This document shows, piece after piece, positions 23,734-32,900 of a stretch of 36,049 nt of DNA (position 1 is its first letter; the number at the start of each line of letters is the position of its first letter). Origin of the DNA: Oscillospiraceae bacterium. GTDB lineage: Bacteria; Bacillota; Clostridia; UMGS1810. A program made the position numbers and the translations under genes. Location of the stretch: positions 1 through 36,049 of the forward strand of contig SVJK01000015.1 of NCBI GenBank assembly GCA_015069015.1, in the 5' to 3' direction. Below the pieces are notes generated by a model, which did not search any database, was not told the DNA's origin, and saw only the letters and a list, made by a program, of their open reading frames with translations.

Positions 23734-25968
23734 TCATCTCATTTCTTTAACGCTTATAATTCTGTCTTTGTCCAAAGTGAATATGACTGCACCACTTTGG
23801 TCGGTTCTCTTTGTTTTGATATTTTCGTCTTTTAAGATACTAAGAACCCTCTTGTCGGGATGGTTGTATAAATTATATTTTGAACAGGAAATAACCGCAT
23901 ATTCAGGTGATGATTTATCAATCAGATCCTTAAGATTATCACAGTATCCGCCGTGATGGGGGATTTTTATGATGTCAGAGTCAATGTCATAATCTGCAAG
24001 TTTTTCAATTTCTTTTTCTTCTGCATCACCGCAAAGGAGAACTGAATTTTCACCGTATACAAGCCTTGTGATAAGGGACATATTGTTGTTGTCAAAATAC
24101 ATATCGCTTCCGGGAAGAAGAAATTCTATTTTTATATCACTGTCAAAACTCATTCCGGCGCCGCTTTTCACATATACAATTTCTGTGTTGGAACTGAGTG
24201 CGGCATATATAAGTTTTTCTTTTATTGCTTCAGCATCGTATTCCTGTGGGTTGTAATATTCGGGGAGCATCAGTTTTCTGATTTTTCCGTCAGACAAAAG
24301 TTTTTCCATAATGTTTGCGTGGTCTGAATGGTAGTGAGTTACAATTGCTGCATCAATCTTTTTGATGTTTTTATGCCTGAGCATTGCCTCAACAGATGAT
24401 GTGCAAAAATCAATCTCACCGCTTGTCCCTGAATCTATCAACACAGAGGTTTTCCCCTGACTTATAAGACAACATTCACCTTGCCCCACATCTGCAAAAA
24501 CAATTTCAAGATTATCTGTGTCTCTGTTATTATACACCAAAAATCCTCCAAGGGCAACTGCGAAAATCAAAAGAGCGCAAAAGGCCTTTTTCATGCCGTG
24601 TTTAAAAAAGATTTTTGAAAGTATGATAAACGATATTAATGTTATTCCAAAATACATAGCGTCCGCGCTGTAGATGTCAAGAACTGCTTTTTCAACATGT
24701 GCAACGGATTTGACCACCCATGATATGTAAATATATGTGCCCGATATAAACCCTGATATGGCTTTAAGAATCCACAAAGGAGCAAATCCCGACACGGCGG
24801 CAAAAACCGAGCCTGCACCCAAAAGAGCCGGCATTACAGGCAGAATCAATGCATTGGTAATCCACGAGAGGAGAGGTATGTATCCAAAAGTTCCAACGGT
24901 CACAGGCAGGGTGAAAAGACTTGTGAAAACCGAAACGCAAAATGTTGTACCGAGATAATTTTCCCAAAGAAACGTGAGCAGGTCTCTTTCCTTTAAATAT
25001 TTTATGAAATCAAATGCAACAAGCACACCGAGAGTTGAAAGAAAAGAAAGGGCAAAAGATGTGGAATAAAAGCAATAGGGCATAAAAATAATCATTAAAA
25101 ACCCTGTGAGAAAGAGGGCGTTTTTGCTGTTGTAGTGTCTTGGCACAAGGGATGCAAAGGAGAGGATAGAAGACATTAGAAATGCTCTTATAAGAGACAC
25201 TCCGAATCCTGTGAAAACAAGAACAAAGAATCCGATTCCAAGACAGGTTATCACAGAAAGTATCGCCTTGTGTTTGCGCTTAAGATTCATCCTTCTGATT
25301 GCCCCGTATGCAGCATAAATAAAAATGCTGAGGTGAAGACCTGATATTGCCACAATGTGGTATACGCCCGATTTTTTAAAATTATCCTCATCATCAGATG
25401 AAATGTCTGTGCGGTCACCGCCGATAACAGCCCTTAAAGTTCCCGACGCAGACGGTGAAAGAAACATATCAGATGTTTTTATGAATCTGTCTCTTACCGA
25501 ATAAATCTTATCAAGTAGAAAACCGCGGCGTGACAGGATTTTCACATTTTCATCATCTGATGTGAAAATTCCTGAGACATTTAAGGATTTAAGATATTCT
25601 TTATAGTCAAAACTTCCGGGATTTGATGCACCAAAAACTTTTTCAACGGTTCCCGTAACTGAAATTGTATCACCGCAGGAGATTATGTCTTTTCCCTCAG
25701 GAATTTTCATAAGAAAATTAAGATTTTCAAAATCTTTGACAGAACACTTTATGATTTTTGCCTGTGCGCTTGTTTTTCCGTCTTTTGTTTCGGGGAAAGA
25801 ATTTATGACTGCCTCAACGGTAATTTTTTCCGACTGACTGTTTATTTTTTCCACGCTTTGCTTATAATGTATATTATAGTTTCTGACGGAGAAAAAAGAC
25901 AGGAGAATAAGCGCGCAAAAGAGTATGATATGACTTTGTAATTCCGATATTCTTTTGAACATTTTCAT
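23734..25968 (-). CDS. comEC: ComEC/Rec2 DNA-uptake channel with metallo-beta-lactamase domain
   Basis: 744 aa. Start at 25968 (MKMFKRISELQS), with AAAGGGAT upstream; the reading to 26022 lacks a site. The order is the family's: N-terminal DUF4131 region with an OB-like segment (VTGTVEKVFGASNPGSFDYKEYLKSLNVSGIF), the Competence membrane domain (VYHIVAISGLHLSIFIYAAY..., GFGVSLIRAFLMSSI) with many helices, and a C-terminal metallo-beta-lactamase domain (ADVGQGECCLISQGKTSVLIDSG, THYHSDHANI). It imports single-stranded DNA across the membrane in competent cells. No comEA is nearby, so competence itself is not shown. Upstream of holA in the same transcript. Confidence 0.93.
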   Translation of the reverse strand: MKMFKRISELQSHIILFCALILLSFFSVRNYNIHYKQSVEKINSQSEKITVEAVINSFPETKDGKTSAQAKIIKCSVKDFENLNFLMKIPEGKDIISCGDTISVTGTVEKVFGASNPGSFDYKEYLKSLNVSGIFTSDDENVKILSRRGFLLDKIYSVRDRFIKTSDMFLSPSASGTLRAVIGGDRTDISSDDEDNFKKSGVYHIVAISGLHLSIFIYAAYGAIRRMNLKRKHKAILSVITCLGIGFFVLVFTGFGVSLIRAFLMSSILSFASLVPRHYNSKNALFLTGFLMIIFMPYCFYSTSFALSFLSTLGVLVAFDFIKYLKERDLLTFLWENYLGTTFCVSVFTSLFTLPVTVGTFGYIPLLSWITNALILPVMPALLGAGSVFAAVSGFAPLWILKAISGFISGTYIYISWVVKSVAHVEKAVLDIYSADAMYFGITLISFIILSKIFFKHGMKKAFCALLIFAVALGGFLVYNNRDTDNLEIVFADVGQGECCLISQGKTSVLIDSGTSGEIDFCTSSVEAMLRHKNIKKIDAAIVTHYHSDHANIMEKLLSDGKIRKLMLPEYYNPQEYDAEAIKEKLIYAALSSNTEIVYVKSGAGMSFDSDIKIEFLLPGSDMYFDNNNMSLITRLVYGENSVLLCGDAEEKEIEKLADYDIDSDIIKIPHHGGYCDNLKDLIDKSSPEYAVISCSKYNLYNHPDKRVLSILKDENIKTKRTDQSGAVIFTLDKDRIISVKEMR

Positions 25969-26000
25969 TTTATTATCCCTTTTAATAATTTTCTGCCTAT

Positions 26001-26029
26001 ATAATACCATTTTTTTGTACATTTAACAA
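26001..26029 (-). promoter_or_regulatory. Promoter of comEC-holA
   Basis: On the minus strand: TTGTTA (26029-26024), a 17-base spacer and TATTAT (26006-26001). Its -35 box is one base from the -35 box of the divergent phosphoesterase promoter. Confidence 0.65.
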
Positions 26030-26030
26030 C

Positions 26031-26059
26031 TTGATTTTATGAAAAATATGGTATATAAT
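26031..26059 (+). promoter_or_regulatory. Promoter of the metallophosphoesterase (possibly through tig)
   Basis: TTGATT (26031-26036), a 17-base spacer and TATAAT (26054-26059), back-to-back with the comEC promoter. Confidence 0.7.
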
Positions 26060-26129
26060 ATGTTTTAACTGAAAATTAGGTTGGAATGTTATATAGTTTT
26101 ATGATTATTTCAGGAGGAGGAACATACAT

Positions 26130-26840
26130 ATGGCTTTGTATGCAATGAGCGATCTTCACCTTTCGCTTGGGGTTGAAAAGCCAATGGACGTGTTCGGGAA
26201 TTCGTGGCATAATTATATGAAAAAAATAAAATTCCAATGGAACAAAACAGTTGGAAAAGATGACACCGTCATTGTGGGCGGTGACATATCCTGGGGAATG
26301 TATCTTGACGAGGCAAAAGAGGACTTTGCATTTTTAAATTCTCTCCCCGGAAAAAAGATACTTCTGAGGGGTAATCACGACTACTGGTGGGAGAGCCTTT
26401 CAAAACTCAGGGCATTTCTTTTGAAAAACTCATTTGACACAATAGAGTTTTTGCAAAACGATGCCATGGTTGTGCAGGAAAAGGTCGTTTGCGGCACAAG
26501 AGGGTGGATTCTTCCTCAAAGTGACGGCTTTACCGGAAAAGACAGAAAGATATACGAGCGCGAACTCATTCGTCTTTCTCTTTCTCTCGAAAAAGGAAAA
26601 AAGATTTCAGAGGGAAGAGAAGTCATATGTGTTTTCCATTTTCCGCCCCTTAAGTCTGATGGCAGTCTTGATCCTTCAATCGGGGAGATACTTCACAAAA
26701 ATTCAGTAAAGCGTTGTCTCTACGGTCATCTTCACGGTCAGGTTGCAAAATCTGCATTTGAAGGAGTGTCAGAGGGAATAGAATTCCGGCTTGTTTCTGC
26801 TGATTTTCTGGAATTTACTCCGTATAATCTGGATTTTTAA
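26130..26840 (+). CDS. Calcineurin-like metallophosphoesterase
   Basis: 236 aa. Metal-dependent phosphohydrolase fold with the full motif set: SDLHLS (D8, H10), GGDISWG (D52), RGNHDYWW (N82, H83), VFHFPP (H170) and YGHLHG (H200, H202). It looks cytoplasmic (no signal peptide). The GGDISWGM and GNHDYWW variants match a small phosphohydrolase group often found next to tig or clp genes in Clostridia. The substrate is unknown. Strong AGGAGGAGG site. 58 bases before tig, possibly co-transcribed with it. Confidence 0.9.
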   Translation: MALYAMSDLHLSLGVEKPMDVFGNSWHNYMKKIKFQWNKTVGKDDTVIVGGDISWGMYLDEAKEDFAFLNSLPGKKILLRGNHDYWWESLSKLRAFLLKNSFDTIEFLQNDAMVVQEKVVCGTRGWILPQSDGFTGKDRKIYERELIRLSLSLEKGKKISEGREVICVFHFPPLKSDGSLDPSIGEILHKNSVKRCLYGHLHGQVAKSAFEGVSEGIEFRLVSADFLEFTPYNLDF

Positions 26841-26898
26841 ATCCGGTTAATATATATTTAAAAAAGTCAAAAATTTTATCCAGGAGGGTTTCTTACAG

Positions 26899-28383
26899 AT
26901 GAAACTTATAAAAAACGAACAAATCGAAAAAAACACAGTCAAACTTACAATTGAAGTTGACAAAGAAACATTTGAAAAAGCAATTGACAAAGCATACAAA
27001 AAGAACGTAAAGCAGATTGCTCTTCCCGGTTTCAGAAAGGGCAAAGCACCCCGTAAGATCATCGAAAAATATTACGGTGTAGGCGTGTTCTATGAAGATG
27101 CAGTTAACTTCATTTGTCCTGACGCATACGAATTTGCAGTTAAAGAATCAGGAATTGATCCTGTTGACCGTCCTGAAATTGATATTGAATCAATCGGCGA
27201 AGATGCACCCCTCGTTATCACAGCAACCGTAACAGTTAAACCCGAAGTTAAACTGGGAGAATACAAAGGCATCGAATGTGAAAAAGTTGTATATGAAACA
27301 AAAGAAGAAGATATAGATGCTCAGATCAAGCAGGATGCTGAGAAAAATGTCCGTCTTGTAAACATTGAAGACAGAGATGTTGAAAAAGGCGATATCACCA
27401 CAATCGACTTTGAAGGTTTTGTGGACGGTGTTGCTTTTGAAGGTGGAAAAGGCACAAACCACACTCTCGAAATCGGAAGCGGTCAGTTCATCCCCGGTTT
27501 TGAAGATCAACTCATCGGTGCAAAATTAAATGTTGAAACAGAAGTTAATGTTACATTCCCCGAAGAATATCACGCAGAAGATTTAAAAGGTAAACCTGCA
27601 GTATTCAAAGTAACCGTTAAGGAAATCAAAGTTAAGGAATATCCTGAACTTGATGACGATTTTGCAAAAGATGTAAGTGAATTTGAAACTTTCGCTGAAT
27701 ACAAAAACAGCATCAAGGAAAAACTTGACAAATCCAACGAAGCAAGAACAAAAGGCGAATATGAAAACAAACTTGTTGAAATTGTAACAGAAGCATCTGA
27801 AGTAGAAATTCCCCAGTGCATGATTGACAACCGCATTGAAGATATGATAAAAGACTTTGGTTACCGTCTCTCTTCACAGGGCCTCAACATGGAACAGTAT
27901 ATGCAGATTACAGGCACAACTGTAGACACATTCAAAGAACAGTTCAAAGATCAGGCTGAAACTCAGGTTAAATCAAACCTTGTTTTAGAGGCTATTGCAA
28001 AAGCAGAAAAAGTTGAAGTGACAGATGCTGATGTTGAAGAAGAACTCAAAACAATGGCAGAAATGTACGGCATGGAACTTGACAAAGTTAAAACTCTCAT
28101 CGGTGATAACGAAAAAGAATCCATGAAAGAAGACCTTAAGATAAGAAAAGCAGTAGCATTCATTGCAGACAACTCAAAATCCAAAGCAGCAAAAGCGAAA
28201 GCACCTGCAAAAAAGACTGCAGCAAAAACAACAACTGCTAAAAAGACAACAACAAAGAAAACAACTGAAAAAGCAGACGGCGAAAAAGCACCTGCTAAAA
28301 AAACAGCAACAAAAACAACAACTGCCAAAAAGACAACCACAACCAAGAAAGCCGCTCCCAAAGCAAAGGCTGAAGATAAATAA
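26899..28383 (+). CDS. tig: Trigger factor with a long Lys/Ala/Thr-rich C-terminal tail
   Basis: 494 aa. Ribosome-bound chaperone and peptidyl-prolyl isomerase. The N-terminal ribosome-binding domain carries the signature GFRKGKAP (44-51). The FKBP-type PPIase domain is at ~150-240 (KGDITTIDFEGFVDGVAFEGGKG, IGSGQFIPGFEDQLIG). The C-terminal helical chaperone arms extend to about residue 424. The last ~68 residues are unusual: KAPAKKTAAKTTTAKKTTT at 434 and a second copy, KAPAKKTATKTTTAKKTTT, at 463, ending KAAPKAKAEDK. This histone H1-like basic tail is absent from typical ~430-aa trigger factors. Start after AGGAGGG. Followed by clpP and clpX, a conserved order. Confidence 0.95.
   Translation: MKLIKNEQIEKNTVKLTIEVDKETFEKAIDKAYKKNVKQIALPGFRKGKAPRKIIEKYYGVGVFYEDAVNFICPDAYEFAVKESGIDPVDRPEIDIESIGEDAPLVITATVTVKPEVKLGEYKGIECEKVVYETKEEDIDAQIKQDAEKNVRLVNIEDRDVEKGDITTIDFEGFVDGVAFEGGKGTNHTLEIGSGQFIPGFEDQLIGAKLNVETEVNVTFPEEYHAEDLKGKPAVFKVTVKEIKVKEYPELDDDFAKDVSEFETFAEYKNSIKEKLDKSNEARTKGEYENKLVEIVTEASEVEIPQCMIDNRIEDMIKDFGYRLSSQGLNMEQYMQITGTTVDTFKEQFKDQAETQVKSNLVLEAIAKAEKVEVTDADVEEELKTMAEMYGMELDKVKTLIGDNEKESMKEDLKIRKAVAFIADNSKSKAAKAKAPAKKTAAKTTTAKKTTTKKTTEKADGEKAPAKKTATKTTTAKKTTTTKKAAPKAKAEDK
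28198..28341 (+). repeat. Internal duplication encoding the basic tail of trigger factor
   Basis: Two ~57-base units start at codons 434 (28198) and 463 (28285), encoding almost the same 19 residues. Codon changes between them (GCT/GCC, AAG/AAA) show the duplication is not very recent. Confidence 0.7.
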
Positions 28384-28431
28384 TAATCAGGCAGTTAATT
28401 TTGAATTTCAAAACAAGGAGGAATTGCTATT

Positions 28432-29016
28432 ATGAGTCTTGTACCAATGGTCATAGAACAGACAAACAGAGGAGAAAGATCATTCGATATATATTCCCGT
28501 CTTTTAAAAGACAGAATTATATTTTTGGGTGAAGAAGTAAACGATGTAACCGCAAGCCTTGTTGTTGCACAGCTTCTTTTCCTTGAAGGAGAAGATCCCG
28601 ATAAAGATATCAGTCTCTATATCAACAGTCCCGGCGGATCAATTACCGCAGGTATGGCAATATATGACACTATGCAGTACATCAAGTGTGATGTTTCAAC
28701 AATCTGTATAGGTATGGCTGCATCCATGGGAGCATTCCTTTTGGCAGCAGGCGCTAAGGGTAAGAGATTTGCGCTTCCCAACAGTGAAATTATGATTCAT
28801 CAGCCTCTCGGCGGTATGCAGGGACAGGCAACAGACATCAAAATTCACGCTGACAGAATTATAAAGATGAAAGAAACTTTAAACACAATTCTCAGTGAAA
28901 GAACAGGTAAATCTCTTGAAGAAATCACCCGCGACACTGAAAGAGACAACTTTATGACTGCCATAGAGGCAAAAGAATATGGCCTTGTTGATGAGGTTAT
29001 AGAAAAAAGAAAATAA
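28432..29016 (+). CDS. clpP: ATP-dependent Clp protease proteolytic subunit
   Basis: 194 aa. Serine protease that forms the double-heptamer chamber of ClpXP and related proteases. Catalytic triad Ser98 ([14 protein letters not shown]), His123 ([11 protein letters not shown]) and Asp172 (ERDNFMTA). [19 protein letters not shown] is the oxyanion/strand region. The N-terminal [25 protein letters not shown] is standard for Firmicutes. AAGGAGG precedes the ATG. Lies 48 bases after tig and 15 before clpX. Confidence 0.98.
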   Translation: MSLVPMVIEQTNRGERSFDIYSRLLKDRIIFLGEEVNDVTASLVVAQLLFLEGEDPDKDISLYINSPGGSITAGMAIYDTMQYIKCDVSTICIGMAASMGAFLLAAGAKGKRFALPNSEIMIHQPLGGMQGQATDIKIHADRIIKMKETLNTILSERTGKSLEEITRDTERDNFMTAIEAKEYGLVDEVIEKRK

Positions 29017-29031
29017 TAGGAGTCTCAGTAA

Positions 29032-30303
29032 ATGACAAATAGAAGTAAAGATAAATTTGTGTGCTCATTTTGCGGAAAACCTCAGGATATGGTCATGAGA
29101 CTGATATCCAGTCCGTCAGGAGATGTGTTTATCTGCGATGAGTGCGTGGAAGCCTGCAGCGAGATAGTGGAAAATGATTATCGCGAACTTGAAGTTGCAC
29201 CCGAATTTTCTCTTTCCGAACTTCCCAAACCCGTGGATATAAAAAATATCCTCGATCAGTATGTGGTAGGACAGGATAAGGCAAAGAAAAGCCTTGCAGT
29301 TGCAGTGTACAATCACTACAAACGCATATCAAAAGGTGCAAAAGATGAGGATGAAACCGAACTTCAGAAAAGTAACATTCTCATGGTCGGTCCCACAGGT
29401 TCGGGAAAAACCCTTCTTGCACAGACTCTGGCAAGAATCATTGATGTTCCCTTTGCTATAGCCGATGCCACCTCTCTCACAGAGGCGGGCTATGTTGGTG
29501 AAGATGTCGAAAATATTCTCTTAAAACTTATTCAGGCTGCGGACTATAATATAGAAAGCGCCCAAAAGGGAATTATCTATATTGACGAAATCGATAAAAT
29601 TGCAAGAAAATCCGAAAACCCCTCCATCACCCGTGATGTAAGCGGTGAAGGTGTTCAGCAGGCACTTCTCAAAATTTTAGAGGGAACAGTTGCCTCCGTT
29701 CCACCACAAGGCGGAAGAAAACATCCTCAGCAGGAATTTATTCAGATTGACACAACCAACATTCTTTTCATATGCGGCGGTGCGTTTGACGGAATCGAAA
29801 AGATTATTGAACAGAGAACCGGCAAAAAAGTGCTTGGTTTCGGTGCTGACATTAAATCAGGAAAAGAAAAGCAGATTGGCGAAGTCTTAAAAGACATTCA
29901 GCCTCAGGACCTTCTGAAATTTGGTCTCATTCCTGAATTCATCGGAAGATTAAGTGTCAGCGTGACACTTGATAACCTTGACAGAGATGCTCTCATAAGC
30001 ATTCTTACAGAGCCCAAAAATGCCCTTGTGAAACAGTATCAGAAACTTCTTTCCTATGATGGTGTTGAACTTGGGTTTGAAAAAGAAGCCATTGAAGCAA
30101 TTGCCGATAAGGCAATAGAGAGAAAAACAGGAGCAAGGGGTCTTCGTTCCATTATGGAAGAGACAATGAGCGACATTATGTTTGCCGCACCCTCTGATCC
30201 GAATCTTTCAAAGTGTACAGTAACCAAAGAAATGGTAAATGGCAAGGTTAAGACTCTTGAACCTTCAAAACCAAGAGCAGTAAGAGTAAAAAAAGAAGCA
30301 TAA
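29032..30303 (+). CDS. clpX: ATP-dependent Clp protease ATP-binding subunit ClpX
   Basis: 423 aa. AAA+ unfoldase that delivers substrates to ClpP. N-terminal zinc domain with C11, C14, C35 and C38 (CSFCGKP...CDEC). Walker A GPTGSGKT (120-127), pore loop GYVGED, Walker [12 protein letters not shown], sensor and IGF-type ClpP-docking loop (KKVLGFGAD), and the C-terminal [13 protein letters not shown]. Full length. Shares a transcript with clpP; a strong terminator follows. Confidence 0.98.
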   Translation: MTNRSKDKFVCSFCGKPQDMVMRLISSPSGDVFICDECVEACSEIVENDYRELEVAPEFSLSELPKPVDIKNILDQYVVGQDKAKKSLAVAVYNHYKRISKGAKDEDETELQKSNILMVGPTGSGKTLLAQTLARIIDVPFAIADATSLTEAGYVGEDVENILLKLIQAADYNIESAQKGIIYIDEIDKIARKSENPSITRDVSGEGVQQALLKILEGTVASVPPQGGRKHPQQEFIQIDTTNILFICGGAFDGIEKIIEQRTGKKVLGFGADIKSGKEKQIGEVLKDIQPQDLLKFGLIPEFIGRLSVSVTLDNLDRDALISILTEPKNALVKQYQKLLSYDGVELGFEKEAIEAIADKAIERKTGARGLRSIMEETMSDIMFAAPSDPNLSKCTVTKEMVNGKVKTLEPSKPRAVRVKKEA

Positions 30304-30311
30304 ATAATGAG

Positions 30312-30350
30312 AATGGACTGTAAAAAAGAAGTTTTACAGTCCATTTTTAA
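30312..30350 (+). terminator. Terminator after clpX
   Basis: 14-bp perfect stem AATGGACTGTAAAA (30312-30325) / TTTTACAGTCCATT (30332-30345) with T-run. It lies within the 61 bases between clpX and the radical SAM gene, so the latter may be read only at reduced level from clpX. Confidence 0.8.
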
Positions 30351-30364
30351 AACGAGGTAAAATA

Positions 30365-31360
30365 ATGAAAAAAACCTTCCATATCCCTGTTTTTGTTCCC
30401 CATAAGGGATGCCCTCATGACTGTGTTTTTTGCAATCAGAAAAAAATCACAGGACAAACTGAGGAAATGACGCCCAAAAAAGCAAAAGAGATTATAGATT
30501 CTCATCTTGAAACAATAGAAAAGAGAAATAAAAGGGAAGAGTGCCACATTGAAATTGCCTTTTTCGGCGGAAGTTTCACCGCCATTGAAAGAGAAAGTAT
30601 GATATCTCTTCTTGAGGTTGCACATAAATATGTCAAAGAAAAAAGAGCAGATGGAATCAGATGTTCAACTCGTCCCGATTGCATAAGTCCGGAAATTCTT
30701 TCCATCTGCAAAAAATATGGAATGACATCTGTGGAACTTGGTGTTCAGTCAGCAGATGAAGAAGTTCTTTGCCTTTCAAACAGGGGTCACAGTTTTGAGG
30801 ATGTGAAAAACGCCTCAAAACTCATAAAGGAATATGAGATGGAACTTGGTCTTCAGATGATGACGGGACTTCCGGGTGACAGTTTTGAAATATCAAAAAT
30901 GACTGCAGAAAAAATTGCATCTCTTTTGCCTGATTGCGTGAGAATATATCCAACTCTTGTTATGGAAGGAACACATCTTTTTGAAATGTATGAAAAAGGG
31001 GAATACTCTCCTCAAAAACTTGACGATGCCGTAAATCTTGCATCTGAACTTGCATCATTTTTCAAAGACAGAAACATCACAGTTTTAAGAATCGGACTTC
31101 AGACTACCGACGGAGTGAACAGAGAAACTGTGAAAGGTCCCTACCACGAAGCCTTTGCAGAACTTGTATATTCAAAAATGATGCGGGACGAAATTGAGAA
31201 AGCATATCTTCTTTGGAAAAGAGATAATAATTCAAACTTAAGAGTTTTTGAATATAAAACCTTGCCTCAAAAAGTTTCTCAGGCAATAGGTCATAGGGGA
31301 GAAAACAAAAAATATTTCAAAGAAAAATATGGTGTTGACCTGAAAATAGTGACAAATTAA
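30365..31360 (+). CDS. Radical SAM protein, Elp3/HemN-like, without acetyltransferase domain
   Basis: 331 aa. The cluster motif CPHDCVFC gives C16, C20 and C23 for a [4Fe-4S] cluster. AFFGGSFTAIE is the glycine-rich SAM motif, and STRPDCISPEIL, VELGVQSADEEVL, LQMMTGLPGD and RIYPTLVMEGT are typical of the Elp3-type radical SAM core (COG1243 style). The Elp3 acetyltransferase domain is missing, which is common in a clostridial group of unknown function. The reaction is not known. GAGGT precedes the ATG. Confidence 0.85.
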   Translation: MKKTFHIPVFVPHKGCPHDCVFCNQKKITGQTEEMTPKKAKEIIDSHLETIEKRNKREECHIEIAFFGGSFTAIERESMISLLEVAHKYVKEKRADGIRCSTRPDCISPEILSICKKYGMTSVELGVQSADEEVLCLSNRGHSFEDVKNASKLIKEYEMELGLQMMTGLPGDSFEISKMTAEKIASLLPDCVRIYPTLVMEGTHLFEMYEKGEYSPQKLDDAVNLASELASFFKDRNITVLRIGLQTTDGVNRETVKGPYHEAFAELVYSKMMRDEIEKAYLLWKRDNNSNLRVFEYKTLPQKVSQAIGHRGENKKYFKEKYGVDLKIVTN

Positions 31361-31432
31361 AGAAAAAAACAACAAAACTTTGCGAAAACCACAAAAAAAA
31401 TCACAAAAAAACAGAAAAAACTAAATTTTTCG

Positions 31433-31461
31433 TTGACAATCAGATATTTCTGTGGTATTAT
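31433..31461 (+). promoter_or_regulatory. Sigma-A promoter of the aldolase gene
   Basis: TTGACA (31433-31438), a 17-base spacer and TATTAT (31456-31461). An A-rich stretch (31361-31430) upstream could act as an UP-element or curved DNA. Confidence 0.8.
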
Positions 31462-31496
31462 TATGATAAGATTTTTTATGTAAGGAGATACAGACT

Positions 31497-32438
31497 ATGT
31501 TAGTTAATATGAATGAAGTCCTTATTCCTGCAAAGAAAAACCGCTATGCAGTTGGTCTTTTCAACGCAGTAAACTTAGAACTTGCCCGTGGTATCATAAA
31601 TGCGGCAGAGGCAACAAGATCGCCCGTTATCATGGGTACAGCGGAAGTTCTTCTTCCCTATGGTCCCCTTGAGGAGGTTTCCTACTACCTTATCCCCATG
31701 GCAAAGAAAGCATCTGTTCCTGTTGTTGTACACCTTGACCACGGTCTTACATATGACACTTGTATTGAAGCATTGAAACTCGGTTTCAGTTCAGTTATGT
31801 ATGACTGCTCAACAGATTCTTATGAAGAAAACGTAAGAAAAGTTAAGGAAATGGCAGATATTGCCCATTCCTACGGTGCAACAATTGAAGGAGAACTTGG
31901 CCATGTTGGTGACAACGAAGGCTCAGCAGAAGGAAGTCATCACCTGGATGATCCTTCAAAATATTTCACCGATCCCAAACTTGCAAAAGACTTTGTTGAA
32001 AAAACAGGTGTTGATGCTCTTGCAATTGCTGTCGGCAATGCCCACGGAGCATACAAACTCCCCCCGAAACTTGACTTTGAAAGAATCCGCACAATTGCGA
32101 ACACAGTGGATGTTCCTCTGGTTCTTCACGGCGGTTCAGGTCTTACTGATGATGATTTCAGAAAGGCAATTCAGGAAGGTATCAGCAAAGTTAACATTTT
32201 CACAGACATAAACGTTGCAGCAGTTGAAGCAGAATTCAAAAAATTCCATAGCATGGACAAAGGTCTCATCGACCTTATCCCTGCTGCAGTTGAAGCAGTA
32301 AAACTTGAAACTTCAAAGAAAATGAAACTTTTCTCAAGTGACGGAAAAGCAGGTGCAGCACCTCAGGCTCCGGGACTTAGTCTTGATGAACTCACAAGAC
32401 TTGTTGCAGAAGAAGTTGCAAAATATATTAATAAATAA
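31497..32438 (+). CDS. fba: Class II fructose-bisphosphate aldolase family protein
   Basis: 313 aa. Zinc-dependent aldolase of glycolysis and gluconeogenesis. Motifs: VHLDHG (Asp81 catalytic, His82 zinc ligand), EGELGHVGDNEG, AVGNAHGAYK (His183), VLHGGSGLTDDD (His211) and KVNIFTDIN. The same family includes tagatose-bisphosphate aldolases (GatY/KbaY), which cannot be excluded; single-copy core-gene context favours Fba. The C-terminus (from ~280, SSDGKAGAAPQAPGLSLDELTRLVAEEVAKYINK) is an extra ~35-residue tail with an Ala/Pro linker and a helix. AAGGAGA precedes the ATG. Monocistronic with a good promoter and terminator. Confidence 0.9.
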   Translation: MLVNMNEVLIPAKKNRYAVGLFNAVNLELARGIINAAEATRSPVIMGTAEVLLPYGPLEEVSYYLIPMAKKASVPVVVHLDHGLTYDTCIEALKLGFSSVMYDCSTDSYEENVRKVKEMADIAHSYGATIEGELGHVGDNEGSAEGSHHLDDPSKYFTDPKLAKDFVEKTGVDALAIAVGNAHGAYKLPPKLDFERIRTIANTVDVPLVLHGGSGLTDDDFRKAIQEGISKVNIFTDINVAAVEAEFKKFHSMDKGLIDLIPAAVEAVKLETSKKMKLFSSDGKAGAAPQAPGLSLDELTRLVAEEVAKYINK

Positions 32439-32458
32439 ACATATAAATAAAGCACAGA

Positions 32459-32494
32459 AGACGTTATCTCAAATTATGGGATAACGTCTTTTTC
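32459..32494 (+). terminator. Terminator of the aldolase gene
   Basis: 10-bp perfect stem AGACGTTATC (32459-32468) / GATAACGTCT (32480-32489) followed by TTTTT. Confidence 0.85.
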
Positions 32495-32495
32495 T

Positions 32496-32827
32496 TGCTG
32501 TATAGGAAATTACTCTGGAATTTAGTTCGCGAGATAAGATGTATATCAAATTACGCTCGCGACTCATGCTGCAGGCTCAGCCTGCTTTCTTGAATTTTGT
32601 GCTTTCCTTTCATATAGTATAGCGGAGTTTTGATATAATTAAACCCATTGATGAATTTGACAATGAACATATAATGGAATATAATATAGCAGGTAGTGGT
32701 GTTGGATTTAAGTCGAAGAACTATTTTGTTCTCTCATCAAATACTCTGGTCAAAAGAAAATGTAACAAAGTATGAATATGACCGTATAACAAAAACAGCC
32801 ACGTCTCCAAACTGTACCCATAATTCT
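32496..32827. other. Non-coding stretch with palindromes and a possible decayed reading frame
   Basis: CGCGAG/CTCGCG (32528-32533/32556-32561) and the tight palindrome GCAGGCT-C-AGCCTGC (32571-32585) lie just after the terminator. From 32638 a frame runs IKPIDEFDNEHIMEYNIAG... to a stop at 32773-32775. A second frame from about 32736 continues as SKENVTKYEYDRITKTATSP... to a stop at 32858-32860. Together they could be a frameshifted remnant of a gene, but no start with ribosome site and no family was recognised. Confidence that any of it is functional is low. Confidence 0.3.
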
Positions 32828-32868
32828 GTGATAACATCACGGATAATGAGAAAACTATAATATATAAT
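32828..32868 (+). promoter_or_regulatory. Predicted activator-dependent promoter of the trxB operon with Crp/Fnr-like site
   Basis: Palindrome GTGAT-AAC-ATCAC (32828-32840; with its flank TGTGAtaacaTCAC), then TATAAT at 32863-32868 with no good -35 box at the 17-base position. With a start near 32875, the palindrome centre (32834) is at about -41, the class II activator position of Crp/Fnr proteins. A second TATAAT at 32856-32861 overlaps, so the exact start is uncertain. Confidence 0.45.
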
Positions 32869-32900
32869 ATATTTAACATAGGAAAGGGGCTGATGATAAC

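Noticed and set aside
27963-28361. 132-aa minus-strand ORF rich in Val/Phe/Ala
   Set aside because: Antisense of the Lys/Ala/Thr tail of trigger factor; the hydrophobic composition comes from the complement of Lys codons.
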